A DNA stretch of 5,478 bases from an uncultured Ardenticatenia bacterium (GCA_937858165.1 CALLZA010000997.1:1-5478); one strand, 5' to 3'; shown: positions 1 to 5,478, counted from the stretch's first letter. Made by a program: numbers and translations. The notes: generated by a model not told the origin, from the letters alone.

Positions 1-68
1 GTGTGTAGTGTTTGTGTTTGAGCTGTTTTCGGTCGATTAGTAGTCGTGTAAATGGTGATTTGTTTTTT
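1..68. other. Non-biological contig tail with T-run
   Basis: This stretch lies outside the adapter and is GT-rich noise ending in six Ts at 63-68. Reverse-complemented, it is an A-run followed by C/A-rich sequence, the same pattern as the right end of the contig. That is what a read produces when it runs past the end of its template. No gene or signal should be annotated here. Confidence 0.9.
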
Positions 69-134
69 CAAGCAGAAGACGGCATACGAGATCTAGTACG
101 GTCTCGTGGGCTCGGAGATGTGTATAAGAGACAG
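69..134 (+). other. Illumina Nextera P7 index adapter (left end)
   Basis: The stretch contains, in order, the P7 flow-cell sequence (69-92), an 8-base index CTAGTACG (93-100, which I recall as Nextera i7 index N702), the Nextera read-2 stem (101-115) and the 19-bp Tn5 mosaic end (116-134). It is perfectly inverted relative to 5308-5373. Genomic sequence starts at 135. Translation through it gives the familiar contaminant peptides: DVYKRQ on the plus strand and LIHISEPTRPY on the minus strand. Confidence 0.98.
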
Positions 135-1244
135 GTCCACGGCAAAGCCCGCGCCGTCGGCCGTGACGTCGTTAACGGCAATGAAGTTCAGCCCCTTGCG
201 CAGCAGCTTGTCGCGACCATACTCAAAGGCGTTGTGCGTCTCCGCGGCAAAGCCCAGCACGACACGCGGGAAGCCCGTCCGGTCGCGCTGTTCCTTGACC
301 GCGCTCAGGATGTCGAGCGTCTTCTCCAGGCCGATAGCCAGCCCCCAGTCGGCGCTCTCAGTCTTCTTGATCTTGCGGTCGGACACACTTTCCGGCCGGA
401 AGTCGGCCACGGCGGCGACCATTAGCAGCGCGTCGGCGTCGCCCACGCAACTCAGCACCGCCTCGCCCATCTGCTGCGTCGTCTCCACGGCGATGACGTG
501 TGCGCCGTAGGGCGCTTCCTCGACCACCGGCCCGGCAATGAGTGTCACGTCTGCCCCCGCGTCCAGCGCCGCCTGGGCCACAGCGATGCCCTGTTTGCCC
601 GTGGAGCGGTTGCTGATGTAGCGCACCGGGTCGAGCGCCTCGCGCGTCGGGCCGGTCGTGACCACGACACACCGCCCATGCAGCACACCGTCGCGAGCCA
701 GCACACGCCGCGCCTCGCCCAGCAACGCCACCGGTTCCAGCATCCGCCCCAGGCCACTCAAGCCGGAGGCCATGCGCCCCTCGGCCGGCCCGGCCAGCAG
801 CACGCCGCGCCCGCGCAACAGCGCCAGGTTGGCCTGCGTCGCCGGGTGGTCATACATGCCGCCGTCCATGGCCGGGGCGACCATGACCGGGCAGCGGGCG
901 GCCAACGCCGTCAACGTCAGCAGGTTATCGGCCAGCCCATAGGCCAGTTTGGCGAGGGTGTTGGCCGTCGCCGGGGCGATGAGAAACAACTCCGCCCCCT
1001 CGCCCAACCCCACGTGGCGCACGTGGTCGTCCAGGCTCCACATGTCGTCGTAGACGGGGCGACCGGTGACGGAGCGAAAAGCCAGCGGCGTGACGAAGCG
1101 GGCGGCCGACTCAGTCAGGATGACATCGACCAGCGCCCCGGCCTGCGTCAGTTTTGATGCCAGATCGACGGATTTATAGGCGGCGATAGAGCCGGTCACA
1201 CCCAGCAGAATGCGCCGCTCCTTGAAAACGGTGGTGGGTTGCAT
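135..1244 (-). CDS. coaBC: CoaBC, phosphopantothenoylcysteine decarboxylase / phosphopantothenate-cysteine ligase, 3' end missing
   Basis: Cytoplasmic bifunctional enzyme of coenzyme A synthesis. The CoaB half joins 4'-phosphopantothenate to cysteine using CTP, and the FMN-dependent CoaC half decarboxylates the product to 4'-phosphopantetheine. Exactly 370 codons are present; full-length proteins are about 400 residues, so roughly 30 C-terminal residues are lost at the library boundary. The apparent extension to a stop at 93-95 is adapter. CoaC half (about 1-185): flavin-binding GVTGSIAAYK near the N-terminus, catalytic His77 in RHVGL, APATANTLAKLA, and PAMDGGM, where the usual catalytic Asn is Asp127. 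The substrate-clamp motif usually written ACG reads ASG, giving Ser160 in place of the usual Cys. CoaB half (from about 190): TTGPTREALDPVRYISN, STGKQG, AVADFRP, KIKK, GFAAET and NDV. The ATG at 1244 was chosen because family homology begins there and a -10 box lies 7 nt upstream; the longer reading to 1334 crosses the palindromes. No Shine-Dalgarno sequence is visible. The gene diverges from the cytochrome gene. Confidence 0.96.
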
Positions 1245-1251
1245 GAGCCAA

Positions 1252-1257
1252 AGTGTA
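1252..1257 (-). promoter_or_regulatory. -10 box of coaBC, leaderless promoter
   Basis: Read on the minus strand the hexamer is TACACT, within GTTACACTTTG. Seven bases separate it from the coaBC ATG at 1244, so transcription should begin at or next to the start codon, giving a leaderless mRNA. At 17-bp spacing the -35 position (1275-1280) reads GTGCGT, which is poor and lies inside the palindrome at 1270-1299. The aligned box of the divergent gene has the same spacing, which supports the call. The start site is inferred. Confidence 0.6.
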
Positions 1258-1269
1258 ACAGACCCCTCC

Positions 1270-1299
1270 GTGCGACGCACTTTCTGGAGTGAGTCGCAC
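1270..1299 (-). promoter_or_regulatory. Palindrome 1, operator-like site for coaBC
   Basis: This is a 30-bp inverted repeat with outer arms GTGCGAC (1270-1276) and GTCGCAC (1293-1299), one G/A mismatch, then inner arms CACT and AGTG around a short centre. Read towards coaBC it matches the second palindrome (1324-1353) at 23 of 30 positions in the same gene-relative orientation, sharing the central run CAGAAAGTG. Its centre lies 40.5 bp upstream of the coaBC ATG and it covers the -35 position. It could bind a dimeric regulator, or be a dispersed repeat that happens to lie at promoters. No regulator is identifiable from this window. Confidence 0.65.
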
Positions 1300-1322
1300 G
1301 TTCTGTCGTGGCCCCCAAAGAA

Positions 1323-1354
1323 GGTGCAATCCACTTCAGAAAGTGGGATGCACC
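1323..1354 (+). promoter_or_regulatory. Palindrome 2, operator-like site for the cytochrome gene
   Basis: This is a 32-bp inverted repeat with outer arms GGTGCA (1323-1328) and TGCACC (1349-1354) and inner arms CCACTT and AAGTGG around CAGA, with one A/A mismatch and one G/T wobble between the arms. Its 30-bp core (1324-1353) is the partner of palindrome 1 on the opposite strand. The centre is 40.5 bp upstream of the GTG at 1379 and the right arm covers the -35 position (1343-1348, GTGGGA, a weak match). The two palindrome centres are 54 bp apart, close to five helical turns. Confidence 0.65.
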
Positions 1355-1365
1355 CAACTTGCGGT

Positions 1366-1371
1366 TATAAT
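1366..1371 (+). promoter_or_regulatory. -10 box of the cytochrome gene, leaderless promoter
   Basis: A perfect TATAAT, within GGTTATAATTG, lies seven bases before the GTG start codon at 1379, so the predicted transcription start coincides with the first codon. No ribosome binding site is present and there is no room for one. No good -35 exists at 16-18 bp spacing; the right arm of palindrome 2 occupies that position. This fits a promoter that needs an activator at -40.5, although a repressor blocking the polymerase is equally possible. Confidence 0.7.
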
Positions 1372-1378
1372 TGCCCCT

Positions 1379-3583
1379 GTGAGACTATCATTCACCCCGC
1401 AGCGTATCCTCCGCTTCGTCCTCCTCAACGCCGTCTTCATCGCCTTCCTGGCCCTGTGGAACGGCCAACTGCACCGCGAGAGCGTGCAACTGGCCGTGGC
1501 CAAGAGTAAGCAGATGCTCGACATGCCCGCCGAGTTGGCCGGCTATCCGTCCGGCTACGCGCTGAACACCGCCGCCGTCCGCGATCTGGCTCTGGCCGAC
1601 GAGACCTTCGCCGCTACACTGGCCGGGCGCGAGACGGAGTTCCTGTCGGCCGTCCGCCTCAGCGCCGGCGAGGCCCGCTACTGGCAAGACCAGGGCTGCG
1701 GCCGCCTCAACTGCGCCTACCTGACCTTCTACAACTACAGCGACGGCGGCACCATCGAGGCGGTCATCAACCTCGACCGGGCGCAAGTCGTCGGCCAATG
1801 GACCAACGCCGTCGCCCGTCCCGGCGGCTCTAGCGAGGTGCTGCCCAGGGCGATACGCATCGCCGCCGCCGACGCCCAGGTGCGGGCCGTGCTAGGCGAT
1901 GACCTAGGGGCGATGGACCCGGCCATGATCCCCATGTCCGGCTGGCTGGTCGATGACGCCTGCCGCGAGGAGTGGTGCGTTGATCTGACCTTCCACGACC
2001 CGGCGGGCACGGGCCGCGTCTACCACGTCTTCGTCAACCTGGAGCAAGAGGTGGTTGCCCGCACCTTCTACACTCGCGCTCGCGCCGACCGCAGCGCTGC
2101 CCGGCCACTGGCCCAGCGCGACGCCTTCACCGACGGCTGCCACCAGGCCCACGGCTGGAGCGTCTGCTGGGAGATGACGGCCAACGACGGCATCAACTTC
2201 CGCGACGCGACCTACAACGGCCAGACCATCTTCAGCAGCGCCAAGATCGGCCAGATCGAGGCCTGGTACCCCAGTTGGCCGGGCGGTTACCGCGACGAGA
2301 TCGGCTTTGCGGCCACGGTTCCCCCCTTCGGCGATACGCTCATCAACGACCTGGGCGACGGCTTCGAGGTGCGGCAGATCTTCACCGAGTTCACCCGCTG
2401 GCCCAACTGCATCTGCTGCTACCGCTACGAAGAGATTTTACAGTTCTATGCCGACGGCCGCTTCCAGCCACGCTTCGTCTCCCACGGCCCCGGCTGCGAC
2501 GACCTGTCCGTCTATCGCCCCTTCTGGCGCATCGACGTTGACCTGGACGGCGGCCCCGGCGACGAGGTCTGGCTGTTCGACGCACTGCGCTGGACGGAAC
2601 AACTGGCGGAGTTCGAGACGTTTCCGGTCGTCGAAGACCTCTCGCCCGAAGGACACAAGCTGGCCATCTTCGACGGCGACCTGCACTACCGCTGGAGCAT
2701 GGAGCGAACTGACCCGCTGGGACTGGATGAGGCGTACTTCTTCTTGTTACAAGATAAGCCGCTGGAAGGGGAAGAACCGATTGCCACCGGCCCCGGCGAT
2801 ACGTTCATCCCGCCGCGCCAGTGGCTCGACGGGGATGCTCTGTCGGGCGAGGACGTGGTGTTGTGGTGGGTTCCGCTGCTCTACACCAAGAAGGGCGGCC
2901 CGTGGTGGTGCATGCCCGACCCCGACCCTGACTTCTCCCCCTGCGAGGCCGTCCTCCATGCCGAACCGGCCGGCGAACTGCGCCAGCCGACGGCCGAGGA
3001 GCTGGCCGTGCTGGAAGCCGCGCCGACGCCGACGAGCGAGGCCGCCGCCGCCACAGCTGCGCCGACGGCCACACCCCGCCCCATCGAGGGCAGCGACGCC
3101 GAGACGATCATCCTCAATGCCGGCTGCGGCGCGTGCCACAAGATCGGGAGTATCGGCGAAGCGCACAAGGTCGGGCCAGACCTGAGCGCCATCGGGTTGA
3201 CCGCCGGTGGGCGCGTGCCGGGGATGACGGCCGAAGCGTACATTCGGCAGTCCATCCTGGAACCAAACGCCTACCTGGCCCCGGCCTGCCCCAACGGGCC
3301 GTGCCTGCCCAACATCATGCCCCGCGATTACGCCACGCGCCTGAGCGCGGCCCAGCAGGATACGATGGTAGAATTCCTTCTGGCACAGCAGGGGGCTGAG
3401 CCAACGCCGGCGTCGGTCGGCTCCGGCGCGACGGCTGCGGCCACCCCGCTGCCCAAGCCGGCCGCGGCGGCCAAGGTCGTCCCGCCGTCGACGCGCCTCT
3501 CATCGCTGACAGTGGCCCAAATTGCCCTGGCCTTGGTCGTCCTGGTCGTCAGCGGCTACGCCATCTTCCGCGACCGCAAGTAA
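1379..3583 (+). CDS. Membrane-anchored c-type cytochrome with a copper-amine-oxidase-like extracytoplasmic region
   Basis: A 734-residue protein; its exact function is not recognised. Seen in the sequence: a basic N-terminus and a hydrophobic segment (about 10-27); two similar modules, each with a CX4C pair followed by LTF and a V-x-NL-x4-VV strand (Cys107/112 and Cys195/200); a Trp/acidic-rich middle region (about 250-530); an Ala/Thr/Pro linker (546-568); a monohaem cytochrome c domain with CGACH (583-587), likely axial Met647 and an extra CX4C (637/642); a second linker (673-706); and a C-terminal membrane segment (about 710-729) ending in RDRK. Charges place both ends in the cytoplasm and the bulk outside, where haem attachment and the many Cys pairs make sense. 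By eye, the duplicated modules plus the middle resemble domains N2, N3 and the catalytic domain of copper amine oxidases: CYRY (347-350) aligns with their NYDY, and WRIDVDLDG (383-391) with their Asp-rich strand, but the HxH copper ligands are absent. A role in electron transfer is inferred. The GTG start is chosen from the -10 box and the immediate start of the membrane segment; the upstream ATG at 1289 lies between and before promoter elements. Confidence 0.8.
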   Translation: MRLSFTPQRILRFVLLNAVFIAFLALWNGQLHRESVQLAVAKSKQMLDMPAELAGYPSGYALNTAAVRDLALADETFAATLAGRETEFLSAVRLSAGEARYWQDQGCGRLNCAYLTFYNYSDGGTIEAVINLDRAQVVGQWTNAVARPGGSSEVLPRAIRIAAADAQVRAVLGDDLGAMDPAMIPMSGWLVDDACREEWCVDLTFHDPAGTGRVYHVFVNLEQEVVARTFYTRARADRSAARPLAQRDAFTDGCHQAHGWSVCWEMTANDGINFRDATYNGQTIFSSAKIGQIEAWYPSWPGGYRDEIGFAATVPPFGDTLINDLGDGFEVRQIFTEFTRWPNCICCYRYEEILQFYADGRFQPRFVSHGPGCDDLSVYRPFWRIDVDLDGGPGDEVWLFDALRWTEQLAEFETFPVVEDLSPEGHKLAIFDGDLHYRWSMERTDPLGLDEAYFFLLQDKPLEGEEPIATGPGDTFIPPRQWLDGDALSGEDVVLWWVPLLYTKKGGPWWCMPDPDPDFSPCEAVLHAEPAGELRQPTAEELAVLEAAPTPTSEAAAATAAPTATPRPIEGSDAETIILNAGCGACHKIGSIGEAHKVGPDLSAIGLTAGGRVPGMTAEAYIRQSILEPNAYLAPACPNGPCLPNIMPRDYATRLSAAQQDTMVEFLLAQQGAEPTPASVGSGATAAATPLPKPAAAAKVVPPSTRLSSLTVAQIALALVVLVVSGYAIFRDRK

Positions 3584-3620
3584 GGGGCTGACGACCGGCG
3601 GGCCGGTCGTCAACCCCTTA
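3581..3620. terminator. Bidirectional hairpin between convergent genes, containing both stop codons
   Basis: This is a 40-bp inverted repeat with 19-bp arms, one C/A mismatch (3588 against 3613) and a GG centre at 3600-3601. The core arms are TGACGACCGGC and GCCGGTCGTCA, flanked by GGGG and CCCC. The outermost three pairs are the TAA stop of the cytochrome gene (3581-3583) and the complement of the TAA stop of smpB (3618-3620). It is very stable and well placed to end transcription from both sides, but there is no T-run on either strand, so it is not a classical intrinsic terminator. Confidence 0.75.
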
Positions 3621-4085
3621 GCGATACTTCTCGCGCAACGCCCGCTCCATCTGCCGGTCGGCGTCCTTCTGGGCAATGTCGGCCCGCTTGTCGAACTTGC
3701 GCTTGCCCCGTGCCAGGGCCACCTCGACCTTGGCCCGCCCGCCCTTCAGGTAGAGCCGCGTCGGCACGACGGTCAGCCCCTTCTGGGCCAGGTCGGTCAG
3801 GATGCGGTTGATCTCGCGCCGGTGCAGCAGCAGCTTGCGCGGCCGTGTCGGCTCGTGGTTCTCGCGGTTGCCGTGCTCATAGGGCGAGATGTTGGCCTCC
3901 ATCAGCCACAGCTCGTTGTCCTTGGCCTGCACAAAGCTGCGTTGCAGGCTGATGTGGTGGGCACGAATCGACTTGATCTCCGTGCCCGTCAGGGCCAGCC
4001 CCGCCTCAAACCGCTCCAGCAGGTCGAAGTCGAAGTTGGCCCGCTTGTTGTTATAGATGACTTTGACGTTCTCGTTCGTTTTCAT
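3618..4085 (-). CDS. smpB: SmpB, SsrA-binding protein
   Basis: Complete 155-residue protein, normal family length. SmpB binds the tRNA-like part of tmRNA and delivers it to stalled ribosomes for trans-translation, which tags the incomplete peptide for degradation. Visible family motifs: NNKRANFDF near the start, EAGLALTGTEIKSIR (27-41, with the conserved Glu36), ISPYEHGN and RPRKLLLHRREI (central RNA-binding barrel), VPTRLYLKGGRAKVEVALARGK, and GKRKFDKR (127-134) followed by the basic C-terminal tail that inserts into the ribosomal mRNA channel as a helix. The ATG at 4085 begins MKTNENVKV, the usual N-terminus. No clear Shine-Dalgarno sequence precedes it. It follows the peptidase gene by 75 bp on the same strand, so shared transcription is likely. 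The ssrA gene for tmRNA is not in the window. Confidence 0.98.
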   Translation of the reverse strand: MKTNENVKVIYNNKRANFDFDLLERFEAGLALTGTEIKSIRAHHISLQRSFVQAKDNELWLMEANISPYEHGNRENHEPTRPRKLLLHRREINRILTDLAQKGLTVVPTRLYLKGGRAKVEVALARGKRKFDKRADIAQKDADRQMERALREKYR

Positions 4086-4120
4086 AGCCCGGCGCAGATG
4101 TTCAACACCCAGCGCCCCTC

Positions 4121-4166
4121 ACTGTTCACTACGTACTGACCCACTGATCGACTGACCTGCTTACTG
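4121..4166. repeat. Phased ACTG/CAGT short repeats between the peptidase gene and smpB
   Basis: ACTG occurs at 4121, 4135, 4143, 4151 and 4163, with a truncated ACT at 4128, giving spacings of 7, 7, 8, 8 and 12. The last copy overlaps the peptidase stop codon. On the transcribed (minus) strand this reads as repeated CAGT spaced by about one 8-base unit, for example CAGTCGAT then CAGTGGGT then CAGTACGT. It looks like a degenerate octamer tandem repeat. No function is evident. Confidence 0.5.
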
Positions 4167-5307
4167 CCCATTCAAAATGTACTCAATCGCCCGCATTAAC
4201 TGCCCATCCGCCGCCCCGCCTATATCTTCTGGCGACGCTACCTCGATGTCGGGCGTAATGCCTTCGTCCTGAATGGTGTGGTTGTCGGGCGTATACCAGC
4301 GAGCGACGGTGACGCGCAACTCGCCGCCATCGGCCAGGGTGTGGATCTGCTGCACTGAGCCTTTGCCGAACGTCGTTTCGCCCACCAGCACGCCCCGGCC
4401 GCGATCCTGAATCGCCCCGGCGACGATCTCCGACGCGCTGGCGCTGCCGGCATTGACCAGCACCACCAGGGGGATCGCCCCGGCCGCGTCGCCGTCGTCG
4501 GTCGTAAACGTCTGGTCTAGCCCACGAATATTGCGCTCGAAGAGGGCCACGCCGGCCGGCAGGAAGGCATCGGCCACGGCCACCGACTGGTCAAGATAGC
4601 CGCCGGGGTTGTCGCGCAGGTCGAAGATCAGCCCCGCCGGCTGCTCGGCAAGGACGGCCGCCAGCGCCTCCAGCAGCTTCTCTTCGGCCGTCGCCCCGAA
4701 CTCGGTTAGGCGGATGTAGCCGATGGCCGCGCCACCGGTCATCTCGGCCGGCAGCGTCTCATATTCGACCACAGCGACCTCGAAGCGCGCGCGGACGATG
4801 CTGAACGCCAGCGGCTCCGGCTCCCCTTCGCGCAGCACTTTCAGGTTGACGGTCGTGCCCGCCGGGCCGCGCACCATCAGGATGACCTCGTCAAAGCTGT
4901 ACTCCAGCACCGATTGACCATCGACCTCGATGAGCACGTCTCCCGGCAGCAGCCCCGCCAAATCGGCCGGCTGGCCATCGATGGGTCGCACGATCTCGAA
5001 CAGCCCATCGTCGTTTTCCTGCACCATCGCCCCGATCCCTTCGACCGCTCCCTCCATGTCCTGGCGCATCCGTTCGGCCACCTCCGGCGCGACGTAGCGG
5101 GTGTAGTCGTCGCCCAGCGTTTCCAGCGAGCCGGCAATGGCTGCCTGGATCAGCTCGTCGGCCGGCGGCAGCGCGCCGTCGTACTCGTCGGCGATCAGCT
5201 CCCACGTGTCATAGAAGGTGGCGAAGTCGGCCGACCGCAGCGGCGACTCGTCACTGATGACGATCTCGGCCGTCGGCTCCGGCGTGGCTGTGGTCGGTGG
5301 CTCGGTC
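4161..5307 (-). CDS. S41 family C-terminal processing peptidase, 5' end missing
   Basis: Serine protease of the Prc/CtpA family, which cleaves exported or membrane proteins near their C-termini outside the cytoplasm. The 381 residues present (numbered from the first genomic codon at 5306) start in a Thr/Pro-rich linker (1-13). The signal peptide or lipoprotein anchor and the start codon are lost at the library boundary, and the ATG at 5336 is adapter. Order: helical N-terminal region with GDDYTRY (65-71), PDZ domain (about 86-170, with GLLPGDVL and the substrate-gating RPIDGQPADLAG), then the protease core with LIFDLRDNPGGYL. The Ser-Lys dyad is intact: Ser290 (codon 4439-4437) in GSASASEIVAGA and Lys315 (4364-4362) in TFGKGSVQQ. 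The spacing of 25 matches E. coli Prc Ser430/Lys455, and Asp301 matches its Asp441. It ends with a usual tail (GITPDIEV, then YILNGQ). It precedes smpB by 75 bp on the same strand. The exact subtype and substrate cannot be told. Confidence 0.96.
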
Positions 5308-5373
5308 CTGTCTCTTATACACATCTCCGAGCCCACGAGACCGTACTAGATCTCGTATGCCGTCTTCTGCTTG
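5308..5373 (-). other. Illumina Nextera P7 index adapter (right end)
   Basis: Exact reverse complement of 69-134: mosaic end (5308-5326), read-2 stem, the same index read as CGTACTAG (5342-5349), then the P7 end. It creates the false start MGSEMCIRDR of the peptidase reading frame on the minus strand and SYTHLRAHET on the plus strand. Genomic sequence ends at 5307. Confidence 0.98.
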
Positions 5374-5478
5374 AAAAAAAAAAAACACACCACACTTCAA
5401 GACTATCTGTCTCATCATACGACACATCCTCACGACACTATAGTCTCAACTCACATCTACTGTTATAACACCACACAA
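5374..5478. other. Poly-A run and non-biological contig tail
   Basis: Twelve As (5374-5385) directly follow the P7 end, then C/A-rich, low-information sequence to the contig end. An A-run after the adapter followed by poor base calls is the usual signature of a read running past its template. No promoter, gene or terminator should be read from it. Confidence 0.92.

Noticed and set aside
12..425. Plus-strand 137-codon reading frame at the left end
   Set aside because: Its first third is adapter translation and the rest is antisense to coaBC.
1245..1334. Longer CoaBC N-terminus starting at 1334
   Set aside because: The extra 30 residues would be encoded by both palindromes' region and the promoter, have no resemblance to the family, and precede the conserved N-terminal flavin motif.
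1270..1354. The two palindromes as a short CRISPR array
   Set aside because: Only two copies, on opposite strands, with a 24-bp gap, and each fits precisely into a promoter. There are no cas genes.
1270..1354. The palindromes as transcription terminators or a riboswitch
   Set aside because: They lie upstream of both predicted transcription starts and are therefore not in either mRNA. There is no T-run.
1289..1378. Longer cytochrome protein starting at the ATG at 1289
   Set aside because: It would begin inside palindrome 1 and be translated through palindrome 2 and a perfect TATAAT. The GTG at 1379 directly precedes a basic and hydrophobic anchor segment.
2307..3185. 292-codon plus-strand reading frame
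   Set aside because: A shifted-frame shadow of the cytochrome gene, with Arg/Ser/Pro-rich low-complexity composition typical of high-GC out-of-frame translation.
3522..4139. 205-codon plus-strand reading frame over smpB
   Set aside because: Almost entirely antisense to the clearly recognised smpB, with no domain-like pattern of its own.
69..5373. 66-bp terminal inverted repeats with a Tn5 19-bp end, resembling a composite transposon
   Set aside because: The repeats carry the P7 flow-cell sequence and a library index next to the mosaic end and are followed by homopolymer and noise. No transposase lies between them. This is tagmentation adapter, not a mobile element.
4914..5468. 184-codon plus-strand reading frame at the right end
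   Set aside because: Antisense to the peptidase gene and then translated through adapter and noise.

Overview
The window is an assembled contig, not a clean stretch of genome. About 5.17 kb of real, high-GC bacterial DNA (135-5307) sits between two copies, in opposite orientation, of an Illumina Nextera P7 index adapter (69-134 and 5308-5373). Outside the adapters lie a homopolymer run and base-calling noise (1-68 and 5374-5478). Both outer genes are cut by the library boundary, and their apparent ends are adapter-encoded residues.

The real DNA suggests a member of the Chloroflexota (Anaerolineae/Caldilineae-like). This is inferred from the high GC content, the style of the Thr/Pro- and Ala/Pro-rich linkers in exported proteins, the form of the cytochrome c domain, and start codons lacking a Shine-Dalgarno sequence. 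No 16S rRNA or other taxonomic marker is present.

Layout: (1) coaBC (minus strand, 3' end missing) encodes the CoA-biosynthesis enzyme phosphopantothenoylcysteine decarboxylase / phosphopantothenate-cysteine ligase. (2) A 134-bp divergent intergenic region holds two related 30-bp palindromes and two promoters, in a mirror-symmetric arrangement. (3) On the plus strand is a 734-residue membrane-anchored, cysteine-rich protein with a duplicated N-terminal module, a middle region resembling a degenerate copper amine oxidase, a monohaem cytochrome c domain and a C-terminal membrane anchor. (4) A 40-bp inverted repeat lies between the convergent genes, and both stop codons form its outermost pairs. 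(5) smpB (minus, complete) encodes the tmRNA-binding protein. (6) An S41 C-terminal processing peptidase gene (minus, 5' end missing) lies 75 bp upstream of smpB and is probably co-transcribed with it.

The two most interesting points are the divergent control region and the cytochrome fusion protein. In the control region each palindrome is centred exactly 40.5 bp upstream of a start codon, and each start codon lies 7 nt after a -10 box, implying leaderless transcripts and a shared DNA-binding regulator or a promoter-linked repeat. No mobile element, CRISPR array, tRNA or rRNA was seen. The terminal inverted repeats are library adapters, not a transposon.
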